A DNA stretch of 5,084 nt from Planctomycetota bacterium (lineage in GTDB: Bacteria > Planctomycetota > Phycisphaerae > Sedimentisphaerales > Anaerobacaceae). The DNA lies in contig JABMRO010000067.1 in the NCBI GenBank assembly GCA_013202635.1, forward strand, positions 1 to 5,084. The letters are read 5' to 3'. This document shows positions 1 to 5,084 of this stretch, piece after piece (the first letter of the stretch is position 1; each line of letters begins with the position of its first letter). A program made the position numbers and the translations under genes. The notes beneath the pieces were generated by a model, which saw only the letters and a list, made by a program, of their open reading frames with translations, searched no databases and was not told the DNA's origin.

Positions 1-56
1 AAACCCAATCAAAGCCAATTCCCGAAAGGCTAAAAAAATGCCGCTGCGTTTGACGG

Positions 57-1295
57 TTAACTTTTGCTTCGCTGCTGAGAGGATTTGTCTAATTCAAAAG
101 CAGCGCAAACGACATTGAGGGCCTTTTCAGCCTGGTCTTCGTCCACTGCGCAACTGATGCGAATTTCACTGGTGGTAATCGAATCGATATTAACTTTGGC
201 CTCGGCTAAAGCCCCGAACATCTTCTCGGCCACGCCGTAATGCGTTCGCATACCTATGCCAATCACAGAGACCTCGGCAATATCTTCACGAACAAAGATT
301 CTATCACAGTTAACTTCGTCTTTTATTGTCTCTACAGCCTTTTTGGCAGCGTTTAAATCCGAACCGGAAACCACAAACGACAGGTTTGCCTTTTCCGGAC
401 TTACTTCTGTCTGGATGATATCATCGACAATAACTTTAGCTCTTGCCAGATGAGCGAATATCTTTGCAGCGTTTCCCGGAATGTTATCAACTCCGACAAG
501 GCCTATTTTGGCCATATCTTTTTGTATTGTGGCCCCTGATACTATTACACCTTCCATTCGCGGCACCTCATGGGTAATTATTGTCCCTTCAGTTTCTTCA
601 CTACTGCTTCTTACATGAATCTTCACATCATACTTTTTGCCGAACTCGACAGATCGAGGATGCATGACGCCGGCTCCAAAACTTGCCATTTCGAGCATTT
701 CATTATAACTTATTTCATCCATTTTGGCGGCATTTTTAAATATACGCGGATCGGCAGTATAAACTCCATCAACATCCGTATATATTTCGCACTCCTCCGC
801 TCCCAGGGCCGCTGCGAGTGCAACCGCCGTTGTATCCGAGCCGCCTCTGCCGAGAGTCGTTATATTTTCATCCTTATCTATGCCCTGAAAACCTGCTACA
901 ATAACAATTTTACCTTTGTCCAACTGTTTATGAATCCGCTCGGCTCCGATGCTTTTTATCCGCGCCTTTGTGTGGGAGCTATCGGTCAACATTCGGATTT
1001 GGCCGCCGGTAAAGCTTATGGCATCATGTCCCATAGCCTCAAGAGCCATTGCAAAAAGTGAAACTGTTTGCTGCTCGCCAGTACTAAGCAACTGGTCCAT
1101 CTCGCGTTTAGGCGGATTAGGATTAAGCTCCAAAGCGTCAGCGATGAGCTGGTCGGTTTGTTTGCCGCGGGCCGAGGCTACCACCACAACTCCAAAGCCG
1201 TTCTCGACCGCCTTAATTACCCGCCTGGCGGCACGACGAATCTTCTGAGCATCTGCAACTGAAGTGCCACCATATTTTTGTACAATTATTTTCAT
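57..1295 (-). CDS. lysC: Aspartate kinase (aspartokinase), two-ACT-domain type
   Basis: This enzyme phosphorylates L-aspartate with ATP to give 4-phospho-L-aspartate, the first step towards lysine, threonine, methionine and isoleucine; it is cytosolic. Read from ATG 1295 it has 412 residues, usual for the Bacillus/Corynebacterium LysC class. The N-terminal kinase domain (about 1-240) shows KYGGTS at 7-12, a S-A-R-G-K-Q-T-D variant of the usual SAMGxxTD loop near 41-48, LLSTGEQ near 69-75, and LGRGGSDTTAV near 148-158 followed by YTDVDGVYTADPR. Two ACT domains follow (about 252-325 and 338-405), which in this class mediate feedback inhibition by lysine and/or threonine. An in-frame TTG lies two codons upstream (1301). 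I prefer ATG 1295 because an AGG (1304-1302) sits six bases before it and M-K-I-I-V-Q-K-Y-G-G is the usual N-terminus. It is last in the hom / mutase-like / lysC row, 68 bases after its neighbour. An internal start is described separately. Confidence 0.96.
   Translation of the reverse strand: MKIIVQKYGGTSVADAQKIRRAARRVIKAVENGFGVVVVASARGKQTDQLIADALELNPNPPKREMDQLLSTGEQQTVSLFAMALEAMGHDAISFTGGQIRMLTDSSHTKARIKSIGAERIHKQLDKGKIVIVAGFQGIDKDENITTLGRGGSDTTAVALAAALGAEECEIYTDVDGVYTADPRIFKNAAKMDEISYNEMLEMASFGAGVMHPRSVEFGKKYDVKIHVRSSSEETEGTIITHEVPRMEGVIVSGATIQKDMAKIGLVGVDNIPGNAAKIFAHLARAKVIVDDIIQTEVSPEKANLSFVVSGSDLNAAKKAVETIKDEVNCDRIFVREDIAEVSVIGIGMRTHYGVAEKMFGALAEAKVNIDSITTSEIRISCAVDEDQAEKALNVVCAAFELDKSSQQRSKS
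555..569 (-). promoter_or_regulatory. Internal Shine-Dalgarno and ATG within lysC (candidate beta-subunit start)
   Basis: Within lysC the minus strand reads GAGGTG (569-564), a six-base spacer CCGCGA, then an in-frame ATG (557-555). Translation from here would give a 166-residue protein (557 down to 57) containing only the two ACT domains. The Met (residue 247 of LysC) opens M-E-G-V-I-V-S-G-A-T, which lines up with the known beta-subunit start of C. glutamicum aspartokinase. B. subtilis and C. glutamicum make alpha2beta2 enzymes by this kind of internal initiation. The internal ribosome site is better than the one before the full-length start. The site is seen directly; its use is inferred. 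Confidence 0.6.
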
Positions 1296-1301
1296 TTCCA
1301 A

Positions 1302-1304
1302 CCT
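1302..1304 (-). promoter_or_regulatory. Weak ribosome binding site deciding the lysC start
   Basis: AGG on the minus strand (within AACAGGTTGGAAATG) lies six bases before ATG 1295. It would overlap the initiation region of the alternative TTG at 1301, so it favours ATG 1295. It is short and weak compared with the internal GAGGTG at the beta-subunit start. Confidence 0.45.
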
Positions 1305-1363
1305 GTTAAAATTTACGTTTGCTGCAACAGTTCATTGAATTCGGTTTTGATGGTCAATAAACT

Positions 1364-2551
1364 TTAGCTTTTTAAGAAATACTCCATCAGCTCATAGCCA
1401 TTGTCTATCCTGAATCCCGACCTGGCTGCGTTGGCCTCGCTAAAAGTGGTATGTAAAATCCCGCTGATACTATCACCGGCCATAGCAAATGGGACCGGTT
1501 CAGATGAGTGAGCGCAGGTTCGGACGGGAGTTGGATGGTCCGGCATTACCAGAATTCGCCAGCTCTCATAACCCTGCAGCGCCTCAAACACAGGCCCGAC
1601 AATATATTTATCAATATGCTCGACGGCTTTTTTCTTCATCTGGGCGTTGCCGGTGTGAGATGCCTCGTCGGGTGCTTCTATATGGATAAAAACAATGTCA
1701 TATTTATCGAGTGCTTCTATCGCAGCAGAAGCTTTGCCCTGATAATTAGTATCAATAAAACCGGTGGCACCTGGTACATCTATCAAGTCAAAGCCTATAA
1801 GTTTCGACAAACCTTTTACAAGGTCAACAGCGGTTATGGCGACGCCTTTAAGTCCAAATCTCTTTTCGAAATGTTCCATTTGGGCTTTTTTACCCTGCCC
1901 CCAAAGCCAGATGGAACTGACCTGATTTTCACCCAAGTCCTTTCTGACTTTGTTAATATCGTGACCGGTGAAAAGCTGCTGTGAACGTGCCATCAAATCA
2001 ACAAGCAACTCAGCGCCTTTGCCGCGAGGCAAAATCTTATCTATCGCCGTACCAATATTGTCGTGCGGCGGATATGTCTGAACGTCGAAACCAAGCTTTT
2101 TGAAGACAACCAAGTGCCGATAGCTTACACCTGTGTGGAAACGAATTTGCTCATTGCCAAGCTGCTCGTCTAATTCTTTTATCAGTTTGCCGGCTTCTGC
2201 AGTAGAGATGTGGCCAGCGCTGTGATCGGCAATTTTGCCGTCGGCAATGGTAATCAGATTGCATCTGAAAACCAAGTCGTCTAAGGACAGTTTGATATTG
2301 CATGCCTCGGCTTCAATCGGAGCTCGTCCGGTATAATATCGCCGCGGGTCGTAGCCCAATAGACTCATTTGAGCTATATCGCTGCCAGCTTCCATATTTA
2401 AAGGAACCGTTCGGGCAAGACCCTGCCTGCCCAATGTGCTGATTTTGTCCATACCTGGTGTCCAGGCAGCTTCGAACACGGTCTTATTGCCGAACTGCTC
2501 CAGCGGTTCGTCCGCTGCACCATCCGGAATTATTATGGCGTATTTAGTCAC
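1364..2551 (-). CDS. Cofactor-independent phosphoglycerate mutase-like protein, proposed homoserine kinase
   Basis: This is a member of the archaeal-type (ApgM) phosphoglycerate mutase family in the alkaline-phosphatase superfamily; 395 residues, normal length. Visible motifs are PDGAAD at 9-14 (metal-binding Asp10), GSDIAQMSLLGYDP at 56-69 with Ser57 as the likely phospho-acceptor, EAPDEASHTGN at 292-302 and MPDHPTPVRTCAHSSEPVPF at 336-355 with further metal ligands (Asp338, His339, His347). Family logic gives a phosphoserine intermediate and two divalent metals. Its place directly between hom and lysC is the context for which TIGR02535 was named 'proposed homoserine kinase', so O-phosphohomoserine synthesis for threonine is the preferred inference. 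The alternative is 2-/3-phosphoglycerate isomerisation in glycolysis; sequence alone does not decide. The GTG start (2551-2549) shares its G with the hom TAG stop, and an in-frame TGA two codons upstream excludes a longer N-terminus. GGAGG lies ten bases upstream, inside hom. Databases may label it apgM. Confidence 0.9.
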   Translation of the reverse strand: MTKYAIIIPDGAADEPLEQFGNKTVFEAAWTPGMDKISTLGRQGLARTVPLNMEAGSDIAQMSLLGYDPRRYYTGRAPIEAEACNIKLSLDDLVFRCNLITIADGKIADHSAGHISTAEAGKLIKELDEQLGNEQIRFHTGVSYRHLVVFKKLGFDVQTYPPHDNIGTAIDKILPRGKGAELLVDLMARSQQLFTGHDINKVRKDLGENQVSSIWLWGQGKKAQMEHFEKRFGLKGVAITAVDLVKGLSKLIGFDLIDVPGATGFIDTNYQGKASAAIEALDKYDIVFIHIEAPDEASHTGNAQMKKKAVEHIDKYIVGPVFEALQGYESWRILVMPDHPTPVRTCAHSSEPVPFAMAGDSISGILHTTFSEANAARSGFRIDNGYELMEYFLKS

Positions 2552-3879
2552 TAATCATTGTCCTCCGGAATATCTACAATTCTAATGCAAACCGGCTTGC
2601 CGCCAATAACATCAAGTTTCTCCATATCTTCCAGGGCGGCCGTAACGTTTTTCTGCAGGGTAGGATGTGTTGCAATTACCACTGGTACAGTATTGTCCGG
2701 CCCGATATCTTCGTGCTGCAGCGCGCCGGATATGCTAATCTTGTGTTCGGCAAGAACTTTGCTCCACTGAGCTATTACACCGGGCTGGTCCTTGCACATT
2801 ATCCTGATGTAGAACCTGCTTACAAGGTTATCGATTTTCTTTATTAATGGTGCTGTCTTGTTTCTTGGTTGCAGATTCAAATGGCGAAAGGTAGTAGCGG
2901 AATTGCCCAGAGCCACATCGATAATATCTGCAACAACCGCACTGGCAGTAGGCATCATTCCTGCACCTCGACCGTAGTACATTACATGACCAACGGCACT
3001 GCCGAATATGCTGACGGCATTGAATGGGCCTTCTACGCGGGCAAGCGGATTGTCCCTGGCAATAAAAGACGGATGTACTCTCAGTGAGATTCTATTTTGT
3101 TCGTCTTTTTGTCCAATAGCCAACAATTTAAGACGGTAGCCCATTTCGGCACCGTAACGGATATCATCTCTCGAAACTGCTTCGATGCCCTCTACAAAGA
3201 TATCATCGAGCTTGATTTTACCTCCGAAAGCAATAGAAGAAAGAATAGCCAGCTTATGTGCGCTGTCACCGCCACTGATATCCAGCGTTGGGTCCGCCTC
3301 AGCATAGCCTTTTTCCTGTGCCTGAGCCAGGGCCTCTGAAAATTCCTCACCTTTTGTAGTCATATTTGAGAGGATATAATTGCAGGTCCCGTTGACAATG
3401 CCGTACATTGCAGTGATATTATTTGCAGCCAATCCTGTTCGGATAGCCGATACGATAGGAATACCTCCGGCGCAACTAGCCTCAAACGCTATACAGCGAT
3501 TGTTCTTGTGGGCTGCCCTGTAAAGTTCATTGCCGTATTCAGCCAATAAGGCCTTGTTGGCGGTAACCACATCTTTGCCCGCCTCAAGTATTTTGAGCTG
3601 GACCTGTTTTGCTATATCAGTCCCGCCTATCATCTCAATGCCTATCTGAATAGTATCATCTTTTAACAACCTACTCAGATCATCGGTGAGGATACCCTCG
3701 GGCAGCTTAACCGGGCGGGGGGATTTTGTGTCAATATCGACGACGCAGGCCAGTTGAAGCCGTAGGCCGGTTTTAGCTGCTATCAAATCCGCATCCTCAA
3801 GTATCAGCTTTGCTATACCGCTGCCTATAGTACCGAAACCAACAAGCCCAATTTTTACAAGTTTCTCTGCCATAATCAT
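2551..3879 (-). CDS. hom: Homoserine dehydrogenase with C-terminal ACT domain
   Basis: It reduces L-aspartate 4-semialdehyde to L-homoserine with NAD(P)H, the branch point to threonine and methionine; cytosolic. It has 442 residues, typical of monofunctional Hom with an ACT domain. The N-terminal Rossmann fold shows GFGTIGSG (14-21), then TANKALLAEYG (107-116). The catalytic domain has EASCAGGIPIV (133-143), GIVNGTCNYIL (160-170) and GYAEADPTLDISGGDSAHK (191-209). There Glu194, Asp200, Asp205 and Lys209 align with Glu208, Asp214, Asp219 and Lys223 of the yeast enzyme, so the active site looks intact. The ACT domain spans about 352-437 (FYIRIMCKDQPGV), consistent with threonine feedback control. 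Two in-frame ATGs (3879 and 3873) are possible starts; neither has a clear Shine-Dalgarno, and I keep the longer. It is first in the operon behind the promoter at 3917-3945 and overlaps the next gene by one base. Confidence 0.96.
   Translation of the reverse strand: MIMAEKLVKIGLVGFGTIGSGIAKLILEDADLIAAKTGLRLQLACVVDIDTKSPRPVKLPEGILTDDLSRLLKDDTIQIGIEMIGGTDIAKQVQLKILEAGKDVVTANKALLAEYGNELYRAAHKNNRCIAFEASCAGGIPIVSAIRTGLAANNITAMYGIVNGTCNYILSNMTTKGEEFSEALAQAQEKGYAEADPTLDISGGDSAHKLAILSSIAFGGKIKLDDIFVEGIEAVSRDDIRYGAEMGYRLKLLAIGQKDEQNRISLRVHPSFIARDNPLARVEGPFNAVSIFGSAVGHVMYYGRGAGMMPTASAVVADIIDVALGNSATTFRHLNLQPRNKTAPLIKKIDNLVSRFYIRIMCKDQPGVIAQWSKVLAEHKISISGALQHEDIGPDNTVPVVIATHPTLQKNVTAALEDMEKLDVIGGKPVCIRIVDIPEDND
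2552..2566 (-). promoter_or_regulatory. Ribosome binding site inside the hom 3' end for the mutase-like gene
   Basis: GGAGG at 2566-2562 on the minus strand lies in the last codons of hom (Pro-Glu-Asp-Asn-Asp). It precedes the GTG start at 2551 by ten bases. With the TAGTG stop/start fusion this indicates translational coupling. An out-of-frame ATG at 2558-2556 reads only a few codons before a stop and is not the start. Confidence 0.7.
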
Positions 3880-3916
3880 ATATATCGTATTTCATACCAC
3901 GTAACTTAAATTCTGT

Positions 3917-3945
3917 AGTCTATGAATTCAATGGCCAATAGTCAA
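3917..3945 (-). promoter_or_regulatory. Sigma70-like promoter for the hom operon
   Basis: On the minus strand a -35 box TTGACT (3945-3940, 5 of 6 to consensus) is followed by a 17-base spacer and a -10 box TAGACT (3922-3917, 4 of 6). The predicted start near 3910 gives a leader of about 31 bases to ATG 3879. That is too short for a T-box, riboswitch or attenuator, so end-product control is more likely through the ACT domains. The spacer contains the palindrome TGGCCA (3932-3937), a possible but unsupported operator. Confidence 0.55.
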
Positions 3946-4030
3946 CTAATTGTAATCAGGGAAATCCACCAAATTGAAAAATTCTACTCCAAAGTAACCA
4001 CTAAATGAAAAATGAGCAGCTATGTGGCTC

Positions 4031-4059
4031 TTGAAAAAGGCTTTGTCTCTTATTATGAT
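4031..4059 (+). promoter_or_regulatory. Sigma70-like plus-strand promoter ahead of the decayed membrane-protein gene
   Basis: TTGAAA (4031-4036, 5 of 6 to the -35 consensus), a 17-base spacer, and TATGAT (4054-4059, 5 of 6 to the -10 consensus) form the best promoter match I found in the window. Transcription would begin near 4066 and run over the relic gene and then antisense into the isomerase-like gene. It is divergent from the hom promoter, whose -35 box lies about 85 bases away. The surrounding DNA is AT-rich, so chance matches are more likely than elsewhere. Confidence 0.5.
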
Positions 4060-4101
4060 ATTATATATTAAGTTAAAGGCGGAATTCCTGAACCACATTA
4101 C

Positions 4102-4109
4102 AGGGAGAG
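4102..4109 (+). promoter_or_regulatory. Relict ribosome binding site of the decayed gene
   Basis: AGGGAGAG ends nine bases before ATG 4119-4121. This is a good Shine-Dalgarno placement although the ATG now opens only a two-codon reading frame (ATG GAA TAA). It supports 4119 as the original start of the broken gene. Confidence 0.4.
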
Positions 4110-4118
4110 TTTTAGAAT

Positions 4119-4269
4119 ATGGAATAAAAACAAACCTTGGTTACTAATTTGCTTTATTGCAGTAACTCTGATATTGACAATTATCATTGCTTAAGAGGTA
4201 TCGAAAGAGCATAGAGCCTTCAGAAGATATGTATTTAAGCCTATTCCGAAATCTGTGAAAGATATTAAT
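4119..4269 (+). pseudogene. Remnant of a small single-pass membrane protein gene, frameshifted and interrupted
   Basis: After the ATG at 4119 the frame shifts by one base (ATG-G-AAT-AAA). The continuing frame reads N-K-N-K-P-W, then a hydrophobic stretch LLICFIAVTLILTIIIA (4141-4191) that would be a membrane anchor. A TAA (4192-4194) follows, then in the same frame EVSKEHRAFRRYVFKPIPKS and VKDI (4195-4266). A PxPKSVxxI segment soon after an N-terminal membrane helix is a pattern I recall from uncharacterised planctomycete proteins; I recognise no function. After about 4269 the frame stays open but becomes Leu/Pro/Ser-rich and then overlaps the isomerase-like gene, so the C-terminal part seems lost. 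It needs at least two lesions (frameshift and stop) plus truncation. The promoter and ribosome site in front look intact. The alternative is chance coding in AT-rich DNA, but hydrophobic segment and motif sharing one frame argue against it. Confidence 0.45.
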
Positions 4270-4301
4270 ACTCTTCCTTTACCAAGCTTTGAATTGTCCC
4301 T

Positions 4302-4323
4302 GCTCCCTCGACCGAGTTGGAGC
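4302..4323. terminator. GC-rich hairpin at the convergent junction, possible bidirectional terminator
   Basis: The 22-base element has outer arms GCTCC and GGAGC (5 bp), a two-base bulge, inner arms CTC and GAG (3 bp) and a four-base loop. On the minus strand it begins nine bases after the isomerase-like stop codon. Neither strand has a U-tract afterwards, so it is not a textbook intrinsic terminator. It may instead be a 3'-end stabilising hairpin or act with Rho. Confidence 0.35.
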
Positions 4324-4332
4324 CTATCGGCT

Positions 4333-5084
4333 TTAACTGAAATTCTGCCACTCGATCTTTCCTGCTTTCTTCAGCGCGTAGCCGATTTCGCGGAGGTAGT
4401 CGCCGTAGCAGAGCTGGACATGGAATCCCTGCATTTCGGTTAACAGCTTGCGAGAGTCGCCGTCGATGGCTATGTCGATTTGGGACCTGCAGGCCGGATG
4501 AGAAGGCGAGTCAAGCACCCTTCCCCGGAATCCTTGCCACTTCGTGCAGTGCAGGTTCGGGATAATGACGGTGACGATTTGCCCTCTTGTGTACTCGACC
4601 TTCGTCGCAGCTCCATAGTCCGATTCGAAATGCGTCATGATCCTGGCCGGCTCGTAGTCCTTGCCGTTCATTTTCCTTGGGGCGGCACAGTGGGCAACCG
4701 TGAAGATGCCGTTGTGGGGAAAGTGCGAATTGCACACGAAGGTCGGCTTGCTCGCGATCCAACGCAGCAGCACACCGGGTACGGTATGCGTTAAGTCCGT
4801 GTGGCAATAGGCGGTATATCCTTCGTCGTTTGCCAGACTCAAGACCAGACAGGGCGGCGTATCGAGCATTTCGATCACCGACCTATTCATGCAGTGGGCA
4901 AAGCCGAAGTTCGTCGCGCCCGATTCGCTCATGAGTTCTTTGCATACCCGCAGGGCCAGGAATGAATTGACCACGAACTTCCTATCGGTCTGAAGGGTGA
5001 CATTGGGCAGGGCGATCAATTCGTTCGCCTTCCGCTCGGCTTGTCTCATTATGTTTTTATCGACCCGTGCTTTTTTCAATCGCT
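4333..5084 (-). CDS. Sugar isomerase-like protein (L-fucose/L-arabinose isomerase-like fold), C-terminal part, 5' end outside window
   Basis: The frame is open to the window edge: the codon at 5079 is TTG (Leu) preceded by CGA (Arg), so there is no reason to start there and the gene continues beyond the window. About 250 C-terminal residues are visible. Counting from that Leu, the segment NSFLALRVCKELM (38-50) is followed by PPCLVLSLANDEGYTAYCHTDL (75-96), AHCAAPRKMNG (129-139), THFESDYGAATKVEYT (149-164) and LTEMQGFHVQLCYGDYLREIGYAL (213-236). The order resembles the C-terminal half of FucI/AraA-like isomerases and, from memory, planctomycete proteins annotated only as sugar isomerase or hypothetical. 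Substrate and metal ligands cannot be assigned from this piece. It ends in Lys-Ile-Glu-Trp-Gln-Asn-Phe-Ser before TAA (4335-4333). It is unrelated to the amino acid operon and lies 453 bases from hom; sampled 60-base stretches are about 58% G+C against 42-45% in the operon. Confidence 0.75.
   Translation of the reverse strand, partial: RLKKARVDKNIMRQAERKANELIALPNVTLQTDRKFVVNSFLALRVCKELMSESGATNFGFAHCMNRSVIEMLDTPPCLVLSLANDEGYTAYCHTDLTHTVPGVLLRWIASKPTFVCNSHFPHNGIFTVAHCAAPRKMNGKDYEPARIMTHFESDYGAATKVEYTRGQIVTVIIPNLHCTKWQGFRGRVLDSPSHPACRSQIDIAIDGDSRKLLTEMQGFHVQLCYGDYLREIGYALKKAGKIEWQNFS

Larger units (their letters stand above)
3880..4332. other. AT-rich intergenic region without an intact gene
   Basis: This 453-base gap holds the hom promoter (minus strand), the plus-strand promoter, the decayed membrane-protein gene and the junction hairpin listed separately. 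The only other open frames are very short, for example a nine-codon one at 4005 with no ribosome site. No tRNA-like cloverleaf, tandem repeat or insertion-sequence end is apparent. Confidence 0.6.

Noticed and set aside
1..56. Terminator after lysC: a T7 run (minus strand, near 31-37) with a possible AGCC/GGCT stem nearby
   Set aside because: The only stem is 4 bp with a long loop and lies after the T-run, not before it, so it does not form an intrinsic terminator.
570..1061. 163-codon plus-strand open frame opposite lysC
   Set aside because: It is fully antisense to a clearly conserved lysC, its translation resembles no family, and it has no convincing start signals.
1329..1357. Possible separate lysC promoter: TTGACC, 17 bases, TGAACT on the minus strand in the gap before lysC
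   Set aside because: The -35 box is good but the -10 box matches only 3 of 6 positions, and the short gap is consistent with read-through from hom.
1508..1984. 158-codon plus-strand open frame opposite the mutase-like gene
   Set aside because: It is antisense to a motif-bearing gene and has no recognisable domain or ribosome site.
3880..3950. T-box, riboswitch or amino-acid attenuator before hom
   Set aside because: The predicted leader is about 31 bases with no stem pairs and no leader peptide; there is no room for such an element.
4005..4034. Nine-codon plus-strand frame (ATGAAAAATGAG...) as a leader peptide
   Set aside because: It has no ribosome site, lies upstream of the predicted transcription start, and shows no run of regulatory codons.
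4255..4443. 62-codon plus-strand open frame starting GTG
   Set aside because: Its first codons are the tail of the relic PIPKSVKDI segment and the rest lies antisense to the isomerase-like gene; it has no ribosome site of its own.
4480..4807. Two overlapping frames (plus 4480-4794, minus 4511-4807) within the isomerase-like gene
   Set aside because: Both are frame shadows of G+C-rich coding DNA; only the 4333-5084 frame shows family-like motifs.
5077..5079. TTG as the start of the isomerase-like gene
   Set aside because: The reading frame continues upstream to the window edge and the visible protein corresponds only to the C-terminal part of the family.

Overview
The window looks like a bacterial chromosome fragment. 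It carries a minus-strand block for aspartate-family amino acid synthesis. Next to it is an AT-rich gap with a decayed plus-strand gene, followed by the 3' part of an unrelated sugar-isomerase-like gene. The host is probably from the Planctomycetota (Phycisphaerae-like) or a phylum with similar gene order. This rests on remembered resemblance of the isomerase-like protein and the small decayed membrane protein to planctomycete proteins, and on the hom / phosphoglycerate-mutase-like / lysC order, which also occurs in Deltaproteobacteria such as Geobacter. No marker gene here settles the taxonomy.

Layout, read in the direction of transcription of the main operon (minus strand, right to left). 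A sigma70-like promoter at 3917-3945 precedes homoserine dehydrogenase (hom, 2551-3879). The hom stop codon shares one base with the GTG start of a cofactor-independent phosphoglycerate-mutase-like gene (1364-2551). After a 68-base gap comes aspartate kinase (lysC, 57-1295). LysC makes aspartyl phosphate and Hom makes homoserine. The mutase-like protein sits where a homoserine kinase would be expected, which fits its family (TIGR02535, 'proposed homoserine kinase'). Aspartate-semialdehyde dehydrogenase, threonine synthase and a classical GHMP-type ThrB are not in the window.

The lysC gene contains a strong internal Shine-Dalgarno and ATG exactly at the kinase/ACT-domain junction. This suggests it also makes a separate regulatory beta subunit, as in Bacillus subtilis and Corynebacterium glutamicum.

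The 453-base gap at 3880-4332 has no intact gene. It holds the hom promoter, a good plus-strand promoter (4031-4059), and behind it a broken small membrane-protein gene (about 4119-4269) with a frameshift at its start and an in-frame TAA. A hairpin at 4302-4323 lies where this remnant converges on the minus-strand isomerase-like gene. That last gene (4333 to the window edge) lacks its 5' end and is visibly richer in G+C than the operon.

Bases 1-56, downstream of lysC, contain no recognisable gene or convincing terminator. I see no entirely new system here. The points most worth checking are the non-canonical homoserine kinase candidate, the internal lysC start and the relic gene with its preserved promoter.
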